Assembly (NCBI GenBank): GCA_027924585.1
Contig: BSBM01000423.1
Span: forward strand, 4,860,001-4,924,000
Reading direction: 5' to 3'
Source: Larix kaempferi
Lineage: Eukaryota; Streptophyta; Pinopsida; Pinales; Pinaceae
DNA length: 64,000 nucleotides
The position numbers were made by a program, and so were the translations under genes. Under the pieces are notes generated by a model. It was given only the letters and a program-made list of their open reading frames with translations, made no database searches and was not told where the DNA came from. Shown here piece by piece: positions 34,964 to 46,576 of the stretch. Numbering within the stretch: the stretch's first letter is position 1; the number at the start of each line of letters is the position of its first letter.

Positions 34964-37900
34964 ATGTCTCACCACACCAAGCTTGAAGATAAGCTTGAAG
35001 GGGCTGATAACTTCCGAGCATGGAAGTATAGGATTGGGTTGATCCTCGAAGAAAATGAGTTGGATACTTATATAAGTGAAGAGGTCCCTGTCCTAGAGGG
35101 AGAAGAGGCTAAGGATTTTCACAAGAGGAACTTGGTCAACGCAAAGAGATTTATTGTTGATTCTATTAAATATCATGTCATCCCCCATGTGTCATCCCTA
35201 AAGACACCAAAAGAGATGTTTGATTCCTTGACCAAACTATTTGAAGGGAAGAACATAAATCGGAAGATGAGCCTGAGGAATCAATTGAAGAATATCAAGA
35301 TCCAGAATGCAGAAACTATGCAGTCATATTTCTCAAGGGTCTCCCAGATAAAAGATCAACTTGAAGCTGTGGGTGAAGACATAGAGAATGGAGAAGTGGT
35401 GATGAGCACTCTTAATGGCCTTCCTAGGTCATGGGATTTGTGCTAGGAAGAAACTTATCTCTTTCAGTAGACTGTGGGAAGAATGCTCACAGGAAGAAGC
35501 TCGAATTGTAGCTCGAGAAGAGAAGATGGGGAGTGAAGACCAAGCACTCACAACTCACTCCAAAAGACATGGTGACAAGAAAGCTCACCATCATGGCAAG
35601 AAAGAAAAACATCACCATCAGAATCAAAGAGGTAGTCCCAGACATCGAAGGAACATGTCCAATGTCTGTTGTTATACATGTGATGAGAAGGGACACTTTT
35701 CTAGAGATTGTCCCAGAAATAAGAAAGAGGGTCCTCACAAGAAGAAGAACTTCAAAAGAAAACATCATGCTAATGCTGCAGAGGATGATGAACCTCCTAG
35801 GAAGAGGGCTAGAGAAAATAGTGAAGATTCTTCAAGTGATGAAGAATATGTTTTGATTTCTGCTCTCACTGGAACCATTACTCATGGAAGTAATGATTGG
35901 CTTACAGATAGTGGGGCTTCTAAACACATGACAGGATTCAAGGAATCCTTTATGAACCTATCTGAACATGATTCACCCTACAAGGTGAAAATTGGGGATG
36001 ACTACCAGTATCCCATAAAAGGCAGTGGTGAAGCCTCCTATAAACTAGACTCTAGAAAGTCTATGAAGATCAAAGATGTACTCTATGTTCCAGGACTCAA
36101 GAAGAATCTACTCTCCATATTTGCATTGGATGCAAAAGGCATGAGGGTTGCATTTATAGATGTCCAAGTCCTAATGCGGCCAAAGGGTAAGACTATAGAT
36201 GATGCAGTTGTGATTGGAGAGCAAGAGGGAGGATTATACAAATTGAAGGGCCAACTAGAACAAGCCATGGTCCATGAATCAGTAGAACCAAGTGAACTTT
36301 GGCACAGAAGGCTTGCACACATGCACTATAGGTCATTACCAATTGCAAGCAAAGTGGTCGAAGGTCTTCCTGAAATACAGACAAAGCGTGAAGGCATTTG
36401 CAAAGGTTGCGCAAAAGGAAAGAATACAAAGAATACATTTTCAAGCAGTGAAAGTAAGGCAAAAAGAATCTTGGAGATTATCCACTCTGATGTATGTGGT
36501 CCGATGTCATCCAGATCTCTGAGTGGGTATGTATACTATGTCTCCTTTTTGATGATTTCTCTAGGAAGACTTGGGTCTACTTCTTGAAGAACTCTAGAAG
36601 AAGTGTTTACTGGAAAGAAACTAGATGTGAGCCATCTCAGAATATTTGGTTGTCCAGTATACAATCACATCCCAAAAGATAAAAGGTCAAAGTTGGATCC
36701 TTCAGGAAAGAAGGGTATATTCGTGGGTTACAGTGGAAGCTCAAAAGCTTACAGAGTCTACTTCCTTGGATTCAAGAAGATCGACATCAGTAGAGATGTA
36801 ACATTTGATGAAGGATCAACATACCTCAAATCTAGAAAGAGACCTATTGAAGACAATGAAGAACCCAGAATATCTAGAACACAATACACCACTATGAATG
36901 AAGTAATTCCTGAAGAAGATTGAGAAATGGAAGTTCCACAAGAACCTGTGGATCCACCTCGTGAGAAGAATCCTCACAAGAGGAAACCAACATGGGCTAG
37001 AGAGCTCATCCAAGATGCAGAAAGATTTGGCATTCCAAAAGAAGAACACAGAGAAAGGAAAAGGACAAGATCACATACTAGTTATGTTGCTATGCTCTGT
37101 GACATTATGGATAAAAAACCTTCCAGTTATGAAGAAGATGCAGAAAAGAAAGAATGGAAGGATGATATGATCCAAGAATACTAGTCAATTATGAAGAATG
37201 ATGTTTGGGATGTGGTCCCAAGACCAGAAGGGAAGTCTGTGGTAACTTCCAAATGGATCTATAAGATCAAGCATGCTGCAGATGGCAGCATAGAGAATTA
37301 CAAAGCTAGGTTTGTAGCTCATGGCTTCTCCCAGAAAGAAGGGATCGATTGTGAAGAGACTTTTGCTCCTGTGGCCAGATACACTTCCATTAGATCAGTA
37401 CTTTCTCTGGCTGCAGTGATGAAATGGAAGGTACACTAGATGGATGTCAAGACAACTTTCTTGAATAGTGTAGTTGAAGAGGAAGTGTATGTGGAGCAGC
37501 CACTCAGGTTTGAGACACATGACAGAAGAACATATGTGTGCAAACTGAAGAAAGCCCTGTATGGTTTGAAACAGGAAACCAAGACCTGGTACGGCAGGAT
37601 AGATGGCTTCCTATCTAGTTTGGGATTTACCAAGGGTAAAGCGGATTCCAACCTTTACTACAAGGTTGAGGAAGGAAATCCAGTGATACTACTATTGTAT
37701 GTGGATGACCTGTTTCTGACAGGTGAGGATAGACTGATTGCCGACATGAAGAGGAAGCTGGTTGCCGAGTTTGAGATGAAGGACTTAGGTATGATGCACT
37801 ACATTCTTGGTATGGAGGTGTGGCAGAGTGCAGATGGAATCTTCCTTGGACAAGGGAAGTATGCAGTAGAGATCCTAAAGAGGTTTGGGATGATGGAATG

Positions 37901-38660
37901 CAAGTCCATGGACACACCTATGGAATCGAACCTGAAGCTTCTGTGTGATTCTTTATCTGAGCCAGTTGATGCTACAATGTATTGTCAGATGATTGGGTCC
38001 TTGATGTACCTGACCAATACGAGGCCAAACATTTGCTTTGCAGTGAAAACCTTGAGCAAGTATCTGACAGATTCGAGACATGTTCACCTAATAGCTGCAA
38101 AGCATGTTCTGAGGCACCTGAAGGGTACAGTGGATTATGGGCTCAAGTATGAGGCGAATCAAAAGTTTAACCTGGAGGGTTATGTTGATTCAGATTGGGC
38201 AGGCAGTGCCATTGATCGGAAGAGCACTTCAGGGTGTTGCTTCAGTATGGGATCAGGTGTGATCTCTTGGTTTAGCAGGAAGTAGTCCTATGTGGCACTG
38301 AGTACAGCTGAAGCAGAGTATGTCGTAGGTTGTTCAGCTAGTTGTGAGGTAGTATGGCTTAGGAAGCTATTGTGTGATTTTTTTGATCTTCGGTTGAGTG
38401 CTACTTGTATATATTGTGACAACTAGAGTTGTGTGAAGTTGTCAGAGAACCCAATGTTCCATGACAAGTCGAAGCACATTGAGATCAAGTTCCACTATAT
38501 TAGGGATATGGTGCAAAGAGGAGCAATGAAGCCCATGTATGTTGCGATGGACGAGCAGATACCCAATGTGTTGACCAAGCCGCTTGCTAGAATGAAGTTT
38601 GAATGCTTCAGAGGGAGACTTGGTGTACTTCAGATTGAGATGCCTTCCAGATGGAAGTGA
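34964..38660 (+). pseudogene. Copia-A gag-pol pseudogene
   Basis: Gag opens at ATG 34964 (MSHHTKLEDKLEG); the upstream in-frame TTG is not needed. After the UBN2-type domain a small deletion near 35436 shifts the frame. In the new frame come a zinc knuckle (CYTCDEKGHFSRDC, 35670-35711), protease DSGASKHMTG (about 35907), the pre-integrase HRRLAHMHYRSL and integrase IIHSDVCGPM with the first catalytic Asp. A one-base shift near 36550 and a deletion near 36590 remove most of the integrase core, including the second Asp and the Glu. From 36603 one frame runs through reverse transcriptase (YVDD at 37698) and RNase H to 38660, with stops at 36921, 37182, 37437, 38283 and 38424. Confidence 0.9.
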
Positions 38661-38689
38661 TGAGTTCGGAGACACAGATGCACACTTGT

Positions 38690-39241
38690 CCATTCTTACG
38701 TGGTGGTAGGTTGGTCCTCCCATGGTAAGATGTAAGGGTCGAGCCATTCTTACATGGTGGTAGGTTGGTCCTCCCATGGTAAGATGTAATGGCTAAGCCA
38801 TTCTCACATAGTGGTGTGTTGGTCCTCCTATGGTGAGATGTAAGGGCTGGGCCATTCTCACATGGTGGTAGGTTGGTCCTCCCATGGTGAGTTGTAAGCG
38901 CTGATGGGATTTTTCGACATGGTAGTAGGTTGGTCCTCCCATGGTCGTTGATGTAATTGCCAAGATTTTCCGACATGGTAGTAGGTTGGTCCTCCCATGG
39001 TCGTTGATGTAATTGCTGAGCCATTCCAACATGATAGTAAGTTGGTCCTCTCATGGTCGTGATGTAAGTGTTGTGCCATTCCGACATGATAGTAGATTGG
39101 TCTTCTCATGGTCGTGATGTAAGTGCTGTGCCATTCTGACATGGTAGTAGGTTGGTCCTCCCATGGTCGTTGATGTAAGTGCTGTGAACCTTTCATAGAT
39201 GGTAGTAGGTTGGTTCTCCCATGCTGGTGAGTGTAAGTGTT
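38690..39241. repeat. 54-57-bp minisatellite, about ten units, in the Copia-A 3' untranslated region
   Basis: Units start at 38690, 38744, 38798 and 38852 (exactly 54 bp apart), then continue at 54-57 bp to 39241. Each contains GGTAGGTTGGTCCTCCCATGG or a close variant, with CATGG and CCATG able to pair within the unit. The unit length lets the opposite strand stay open for 159 codons (39087-38608), which is an artefact. The repeats lie between the pol stop and the polypurine tract. Confidence 0.92.
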
Positions 39242-39317
39242 GTGTGTGTGCACCTGGGTTGTACTTCGTGGACTATGTGATGATCTTAAGACATTGATGT
39301 GATAGTTTGGTACACAG

Positions 39318-39430
39318 GTTTTGCAGAGGCATATGATCAGTGAGATGCTCTTGCAAGTTTTGCAGTGGCAGTGTAATCAGTCTTGAGAGATCTTACAAGT
39401 TTTGCAGAGGCAGTGTAATCAGTCCTGAGG
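39318..39430. repeat. Second short tandem repeat in the Copia-A 3' region
   Basis: Three diverged units of about 40 bp contain TTTTGCAGNGGCAGTGTAATCAGT. Confidence 0.7.
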
Positions 39431-39860
39431 TGTACCTACATGATGGCTTGCTTGCAGAGATGATGATGATGATCATGTGATGATATACATCAGGTGGATG
39501 TATGGTGAGTATCAGGTTGATACTCTATGGTCGTGGACAGGTTGTGCAGTGGCATGTAAAATATCCTGGGAGATTCGAGAGGTTGAGCTGTGTGCTCGTA
39601 AAAGGCCTAGGATGCTCTTACAAGGTTTTGTAGACACACGTGATGAGTCCTGAGGATTCCATAGTATGACCAGTGATGATGAAGACCTACAGGTGGTGGT
39701 CCTACATATAGCATGAAAAAGGGCTGTCTCTGTAGAACTTCCTATGATGAGTAGATTCAGAGATTGGACAAGATAGCAACTGTGACGATGATTCGATGAC
39801 AATGATCCAGAGAAGAAGACTTGTGCCAGATGATCTGTGTCGAGAAATACCTTCCTATTT

Positions 39861-39869
39861 AAGAGGGAG
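39861..39869 (+). other. Copia-A polypurine tract
   Basis: AAGAGGGAG directly precedes the 3' LTR, in the expected place for plus-strand priming. Confidence 0.85.
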
Positions 39870-40463
39870 TGTTGATGTATATGTAACTTCGGAATGTATT
39901 TCGTATATATATTTATTGTACTCCTATAGAGATGTATTATTCCTCTATACGGAAGTGTCATCATTTGTATTGACAAGTGTCACAAGTGGTTAACTTGCCG
40001 ATGGGTTATTAGACCACCTGATGTGGGTGTCGGCCCTGATTTAATGTAACTAGGGTTATTAGTTTGAGTTAGACAAGTTGGCCCCATAAGTATTTTAGGC
40101 AGGTCGAACAAGTATAAATAGAGATCGGGAGGTCTCTATTTAGATCATATCATTACTCACTCTTTTATCACTCGGAAAGTGGTGCACATGTGAGGAGGAG
40201 TATCAACACATAGGAGAAGTCTATCTCTTGTACTTGGGTTGTACTTTGGTTGTACTATTGCTCTATCTATCTCTGAGGAAGTTGTGGGGTTTTTCACCTT
40301 AGGGTTTTCCCCACGGAAACTTTGTGTGTCCATTGTCTCTTATGCTTTTGCTTCTTGTGATGATTGACATGCTTGATATGATTGATATGCATTGATATAC
40401 TGTAAATGTTATTCTCTCAGTAAAGATCCTATAGCATATTGAATTAATGCTTAAAATCTAACA
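39870..40463 (+). repeat. Copia-A 3' LTR
   Basis: It has the same length and ends as the 5' LTR, TGTTGATG to TCTAACA, with about 30 base differences and no length change. It is followed by the GAAAA target duplication. Confidence 0.95.
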
Positions 40464-40468
40464 GAAAA

Positions 40469-41270
40469 TGTCAGTGAAAACTCGCCAGAGCGCTACGATT
40501 TGGTCGGCATAATCTTGCTAAAACTTTGTGACTGTTTCGGTGCAAAAACCTGAGTTGCACTTAGTAGAAAACTTAATTCATTTTTGGAATCTTTTCAGGA
40601 GAATTCTAAGTGTCAAAAGGGGAACTCTTACTAAGAAGGAATAAACTTTGAAAAATAGGAGGGGCCTAATAATTTTAAGAAAAAAATTGGGATTAGGTTG
40701 CAACTACAACAAAATGGTCTTGCATGCCTTCCTCATTTCCTACTAGCAATAATAATTACCCTCCTCATAGAATCTACATTATAGGTGCATTATAGAAGCC
40801 TATGAACTAACTTAACCTTTCTGCGAAATACATTTTAAAAGCTCTAAGTTGTGAATCTTTCCAGAACGCTATGAAAATGTCATCGCAAACTCGCCAAAGC
40901 ACTACGATTTGGTCGGCATAATCTTGCCAAAATGCTGTGACTGTTTCGACACAAAAACCTGAGTTGCACTTAGTTGAAAACTTAATTTATTTTTGGAATC
41001 TTTTCAAAAAAAATCAAGTGTCAAAAGGGGAACTCTTACTAAGAAGGAATAAACTCTGAAAAATAGAAGGAGGGGCCCTACAATTTTAAGAAAAAAATTG
41101 GGATTAGGTTGCAGCTACAACAGAATGGTGTTGCATGCCTTCCTCATTTCCTACTAGCAATACTAATGACCCTCCTCATAGAAGCTACATTATAAGTGCA
41201 TTATAGAAGCCTATGAACTGACTTAACCTGTCTGCAAAATACATTTTAAAAGTTCTAAGTTGTGAATCTT
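40469..41270. repeat. 409-bp tandem duplication; second copy shows the Copia-A empty site
   Basis: Sequence starting CTCGCC at 40481 repeats from 40890, an offset of 409 bp, through TGTGAATCTT near 41268. The unit contains the last minisatellite units and about 300 bp of unique DNA. In copy one the segment CCAGAACGCTACGAAAA (33780-33796) is cut off by Copia-A. In copy two it is continuous (40861-40895: CCAGAACGCTATGAAAATGT, then CATCGCAAACTCGCC). Apart from minisatellite frames there is no gene. Confidence 0.88.
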
Positions 41271-42216
41271 GTGTGCAAGTGAAACTCCAGCTACTCATTT
41301 TGCTATCTATAACACTACATATTGTCCATCCAAATACTTTTATATGCTGAAATATTTGCTTGCACCATATAGAATTATAATTTTTTATTAATTAGGTATA
41401 CTAGTATTACTCAATCCTTTTTATTTGTATAAGAATCCCTTGTCTTGGTATGCGCCCTCTAGAACTCCCAACTCTAGATTACATGCAACTAGGCTTACAA
41501 TTTTTGGTTAATAACATGTAGAAATAAATCTCAAGCCATTTTAATTGCACAGTGGTCTTAGTCTTAGTATTCCCCCTTAAAGATTGAACTTTAGCTTATA
41601 TGGTAGTGGTACAAGCCTTACGATTTCCGGTTAATAATGTACACTAATAGATCTCAAGCTCTTTTCATTGCATAAGTGGCCTCAGTATTAGAATGGTCCT
41701 TCTAAAATTTGAACTTTGGCCTACATGGGACAAATGAAGATCTTCTTTTGTTGTGTTGGTTGTATACCCTTTGTTCATCATTACATATAGCTTCTCTGGC
41801 TGAAATTCATTACCATGTAGCTTTATGAATTTAAAGACTTGATAGTCCATTATCCAACAATAATGGTATGGTGGTAACTTGGTAAGTTCTCTAGAGTATT
41901 ATGTTTGTTGTTATTGCCTTGAGATTGGATTTTTACCACTTCCAACTTGTGAGGACTTTTTTAATATATTGATGTTCACAAATGTTGTGAGCTTTGGATG
42001 TTGACAATTGCAAGTGATACGATGTTCTTTCTTTTATAGAGGGGGATTTGGATATTGTGTTAGTTATCAGGAATTGTCTAACTATATTCTCTTTTTTGTT
42101 TAGTTCACAAGACTATTGTACACCATACCAACCACATGATTCAAATGATTTGAATAGATGCATGGTAAGGGACTCTGGACATTTATAGCAAGTTTTCTTA
42201 GTGGTCGTCTTGTTAG
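41271..42216. other. Gene-free stretch with a 115-bp diverged tandem duplication
   Basis: GGTTAATAA with its following ~115 bases occurs near 41515 and again near 41630 with many changes. No ORF beyond 61 codons is seen. Confidence 0.5.
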
Positions 42217-43044
42217 TGTTAGGATATTCCTATACTCCATCCTAGTCCCACCAGTATTTTGATCATTTACATTTTATGTCATGCATGCAGAATTAGGGTT
42301 TGCATGCAATTAGGGTTTGCATGCATTTTGCATGCATCCCAGTCATCAGTCCCAGCTCCTAGCCCCAGTTGGCTAGCCCCAATGAGCTTCTATTGAATTA
42401 GTTTCAGCCCTCCTAGAGCTTAGTGCACCCTTCTTTCAGTTATTGCATGAGAAAGGCGCCCTTCCTTCAGTTAGTGTCAATTACACTCAGTTACATTCAG
42501 TTACATTCAGTTAACTGAGTTCTCTCCTTGATTAACTGACCCTATCACTCCGATGGACCTCCAGTGAGACTAGATTGCCCATTCTGACTGAAGTTAGCTC
42601 CTCATGCACCCTCCACTGAGCCTCCTTCATTCAGTTAGTCTCTTCATGTGCCAGTTACATTCAGTTACACCTACCATACTCAGTTAGACTCAATTTGACC
42701 GACATTTGACAGTTACTTGTGCATTAATGACTCCACCGATGATGAGATAGACTACTAGTTGTGCTCCGATGACTCTCCAGTGATCTCTTGATCACTCCAT
42801 GAAGGATAATTCGAATTGCCTCCTTAGGAATTTGAATTCCTCATGCATTGTATTATTTATATGTCCATTTGTGATTAATAAATTAGTATGTCCGAAGTAT
42901 TATTGCTTCTATCTGAGTTCTACTGTACCACATTATTTTGTTGCTTATTATACTGTATTCACTCTTCTTCTATTTTCTTGCTTAATCCATTATTCTCTTG
43001 TGAGGCATACATCATCTCTTAGATCTACTGTGAGGATTTTCACA
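42217..43044 (+). repeat. Element D LTR 1
   Basis: 828 bp, TGTTAGGATATTCC to GATTTTCACA. It contains a duplicated AATTAGGGTTTGCATGC phrase that is single in LTR 3. Confidence 0.92.
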
Positions 43045-43056
43045 TGGTATCAGAGC
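43045..43056 (+). other. Element D primer-binding site, copy 1
   Basis: TGGTATCAGAGC immediately follows LTR 1 and is a perfect match to the usual plant initiator-methionine-tRNA site. Confidence 0.9.
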
Positions 43057-43208
43057 ATGTTGAGAGTATTGTTTGTATCCATTCTTGAGAGTTTTTTGCA
43101 GGTTATTACCAAGATTTCGAGTGCAACAGTTGCAGCAGAATCTGCATTTTTGTAGCAGTAGCAGTTGCAGTTATTCTATATTGTTTTTGTAGGTCCTCTA
43201 CAGCTTCT

Positions 43209-44216
43209 ATGTATTCATCGGGAATTACTCCTCTTTCTCCATTCAACTATGATGAATGGAAACCACCAATGTGAGCACATTTGAAGAAACATGGTCTCTT
43301 TGATAATTGATTTGAAAGAGAGTTCAAATCCTTTGAAGAAGAGTATGACTAGATAAATGAAGGAGAAATAGCTTGTGCAGCCATGATGTATGCTATGTCT
43401 CGATGCATGTTATATCACCTCCCTGATTTTTCATCTCCAAAAGATCTATGGGCCTACTTGGATCAAAGATTTGGCAGACAGAATGAAGGTATTGGTCCAA
43501 ACCCTTTCGAGAGGAAGCAAAGTGACGCATTCGCTCCTCTTGATGATCTCTCAGATCATGTACCAATATCATCTCATATTGAAGTTGTTGACAAAGAACT
43601 TGGAGATTCTCCGCTCATGCTCAAAATTTCTTATCTTTATGTGCCATCTCACACTCTAGATATTGCAGAAGGTCCTAAATCCTCTCTTGCACTAGAGTCT
43701 ATTGGTTTACATCATGATCACATGATTATTTCAGAGGTAACATCAGCTATTGGAGGTAATGCATTTGCTCCTCTTCAGCAATCATCTCTTATTTACTACT
43801 ATATGATCATTAGCACATGCTTTCAGAAGGTTATTGAAGAATATGGCCATTGCCACCCGCTTGAGATAATTTCTCATGCATTATATGATAGTTTTGATCT
43901 CACCCCTACTGGTTCAAAGGAGATCTCAAGAAACTATTCTTCAAGTCTTAAATCTGATTTGGATTTCAATCAATCATTATTTGATGGTTTTTTTTGGCAT
44001 AATCTCACCCATGATGGTTCAAAAGAGAAGACAAAAGACTATCTGCATACTCATGATTTTGATCCTACCTCAGCTAATTCGAATCACAGGTTCAAGGATC
44101 ATTCTCATACCTTTGGACTTTTTCTCATCACATTTGATCTGAAGAGAAAGTACAAGCACATGCTTTCTGAGCATGTTCCACTTCTTCCCAAGAAGAAGAA
44201 ACCTCCAGACATATGA
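43209..44216 (+). pseudogene. Element D gag-like ORF, copy 1 (broken)
   Basis: The frame starts with ATG at 43209 (MYSSGITPLSPFNYDEWKP) and has three early stops before 43383, then is open to 44216. Its first ~100 residues resemble the N-terminus of copia Gag (DUF4219/UBN2 style: NYDEWKP, then DLWAYLDQRFGRQNEG). The remaining ~235 residues match no family I know and end in a Lys-rich tail (LLPKKKKPPDI). Copy 2 has sense codons at the three stop positions, so the ancestral ORF was longer. A role in particle assembly or RNA packaging is inferred from the gag-like part only. Confidence 0.75.
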
Positions 44217-44392
44217 CCAAGCATCACACCTGCTTGAGTTTTGAGCATTTATTTTTGTGTGTGCCTTACAGTCTATTTTTGAGGGGGGGTATTTTTCCCG
44301 TGAGTTTTTCCCCATTTCCTCAGTTTATTGACTGTTATTAATCATTGTATTGGGTGACCTTTGGTCTTAGTTACCAGGGCCCAGGATAGATT

Positions 44393-44401
44393 AAGGAGGG
44401 G
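44393..44401 (+). other. Element D polypurine tract, copy 1
   Basis: AAGGAGGGG abuts LTR 2. A second G run (GAGGGGGGG near 44281) lies 110 bp upstream and could be an extra primer site. Confidence 0.8.
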
Positions 44402-45219
44402 TGTTAGGATATTCCTATACTCCATCCTAGTCCCACCAGTATTTTGATCATTCACATTTTATGTCATGCATGCAGAATTAGGGTTTGCATGCAATTAGGG
44501 TTTGCATGCATTTTGCATGCATCCCAGTCATCAGTCCTAGCTCCTAGCCCCAGTTGGCCAGCCCCAATGAGCTTCTCTCGAATCAGTTTCAGCCCTCGTA
44601 GAGCTTAGTGCACCCTTCTTTCAGTTATTACATGAGAAAGGCACCCTTACTTCAGTTAGTTTCGGTTACACTCAGTTACATTTAGTTAACTGAGTTCTCT
44701 CCTTGATTAACTGACCCTATCACTCCGATGGACCTCCAGTGAGACTAGATTTCCCATTCTGACTCCAGTTAGCTCCTCATGCACCCTCCACTGAGCCTCC
44801 TTCATTCAGTTAGTCTCTTCATGTGCCAGTTACATTCAGTTACACCTACCATACTCAGTTAGACTCAGTTTTACCGATAGTTGACAGTTACTTGTGCATT
44901 GATGACTCCACCGATGATGACATAGACTACTAGTTGTGCTCCGATGACTCTCCAGTGATCTATTTATCACTCCATGAAGGCTAATTCGAATTACCTCCTT
45001 AGGAATTCGAATTCCTAATGCATTGTATTATTTATATGTCCATTTGTGATTAATAAATTAGTATGTCCGAAGTATTATTGCTTCTATCTGAGTTCTACTG
45101 TACCACATTATTTTGTTGCTTATTATACTGTATTCATTCTTCTTCTATTTTCTTGCTTAATCCATTATTCTCTTGTGAGGCATACATCATCTCTTAGATC
45201 TGCTGTGAGGATTTTCACA
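44402..45219 (+). repeat. Element D LTR 2 (shared middle LTR)
   Basis: 818 bp with the same ends as LTR 1. It serves as 3' LTR for copy 1 and 5' LTR for copy 2, as expected after unequal recombination between LTRs. Confidence 0.92.
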
Positions 45220-45231
45220 TGGTATCAGAGC
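45220..45231 (+). other. Element D primer-binding site, copy 2
   Basis: A perfect TGGTATCAGAGC follows LTR 2. Confidence 0.9.
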
Positions 45232-45383
45232 ATGTTGAGAGTATTGTTTGTCTCCATTCTTAAGAGTTTTTTGCAGGTTATTACCAAGATTTCGAGTGCA
45301 ACAGTTGCAGCAGAATCTGCATTTTTGCAGCAGTAGCAGTTGCAGTTATTCTATATTGTTTTTGCAGGTCCTCTACAACTTCT

Positions 45384-46391
45384 ATGTATTCATCGCGAAT
45401 TACTCCTCTTTCTCCATTCAACTATGATGAATGGAAACCACTAATGTTAGCACATTTGAAGAAACATGGTCTCTTTGATTATTGCTTTGAAAGAGAGTTC
45501 GAATCCTTTGAAGAAGAGTATGACTTGTTAAATAAAGGAGAAATAGCTTGTGCAACCATGATGTATGCTATGTCTCGATGCATGTTATATCACCTCCCTG
45601 ATTTTTCATCTCCAAAATATCTATGGGCCTACTTGGATCAAAGATTTGGCAGATAGAATGAAGGGATTGGTCCAAACCCTTTCAAGAGCAAGCAAAGTGA
45701 TGCATTCGCTCCTCTTGATGATCTCTCAGATAATGTACCAATATCATCTCATATTGAAGTTGTTGACAAAGAACTTGCAGATTCTCCGCTCATGCTCAAA
45801 ATTTCTTCTCTTTCTGTGCCAGCTCACACTCTAGATATTGCGGAAGGTCCTAAATCCTCTCTTGCACCAGAGTCTCTTGGTTTGCATCATGATCACATGA
45901 TTATTTTGGAGGTAACATCAGCTATTGGAGGTAATGCATTCACTCCTCTTCAGCAATCATCTCTTATTTACTACTATATGATCATTAGCACATGCTTTCA
46001 GAAGGTTATTGAAGAATATGGCCATTGCCACCCGCTTGAGATAATTTCTCATGCATTATATGATAGTTTTGATCTCACCCCCGCTCGTTCAAAGGAGATC
46101 TCAAGAAACTATTCTTCAAGTCTTAAATTTGATTTGGATTTCAAGCAATCATTATTTGATGGTTCTTTTTGGCATAATCTCACCCATGATGGTTCGAAGG
46201 AGAAGACAAAAGACTATCTGCATACTCATGATTTTGATCCTACCTCAGCTGATTCGAATCACAGGTTCAAGGATCATCCTCATACCTTTGGATTTGTTCT
46301 CATCACATTCGATCTGAAGAGCAAGTACAAGCACATGCTTTCTGAGCATGATCCACTTCTTCCCAAGAAGAAGAAACCTCCAGACATATGA
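45384..46391 (+). pseudogene. Element D gag-like ORF, copy 2 (one internal stop)
   Basis: The frame runs 336 codons from ATG 45384 (MYSSRITPLSPFNYDEWKP) to the stop at 46389-46391. A single TAG (45654-45656) breaks it where copy 1 still has CAG (43479-43481). Its length equals the copy 1 frame. Both lack a zinc knuckle and any protease motif. The part after RFGR contains YYYMIISTCFQKVIEEYGHC and two repeated SFD/SLFDG-like segments, but no known motif. It is the better-preserved record of this protein. Confidence 0.8.
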
Positions 46392-46567
46392 CCAAGCATC
46401 ATACCTGCTTGAGTTTGGAGCATTTATTTTTGTGTGTGCCTTACAGTCTATTTTTTAGGGGGGGTATTTTTCCCATGAGGTTTTCCCCATTTCCTCGGTT
46501 TATTAACTGTTATTACTCATTGTATTGGGTGACCTTTGGTCTTAGTTACCAGTGTGTAGGATAGATT

Positions 46568-46576
46568 AAGGGGGGG
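46568..46576 (+). other. Element D polypurine tract, copy 2
   Basis: AAGGGGGGG abuts LTR 3. Confidence 0.8.

Larger units (their letters stand above)
33797..40463 (+). mobile_element. Copia-A: complete but defective Ty1/copia retrotransposon, 6,667 bp
   Basis: Two 594-bp LTRs (33797-34390 and 39870-40463) begin TGTTGATG and end TCTAACA. They flank a degenerate primer site, gag-pol in copia order, an unusual repeat-rich 3' untranslated region and a polypurine tract. GAAAA stands on both sides (33792-33796, 40464-40468), a 5-bp target duplication. By hand I count about 30 differences between the LTRs, near 5 percent, so the insertion is not recent. It sits inside the 33-bp minisatellite, and removing it restores a whole unit. 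Confidence 0.95.

Noticed and set aside
38690-39241. Regularly spaced repeats that could suggest a CRISPR array
   Set aside because: Units are contiguous tandem copies with no unique spacers, inside a plant retrotransposon.
38608-39253. Overlapping minus-strand frames of up to 159 codons with repeated HGRTNLPPCENG-like peptide
   Set aside because: They are produced by the 54-57-bp minisatellite of Copia-A, all three minus frames being open at once. No sign of a real protein.
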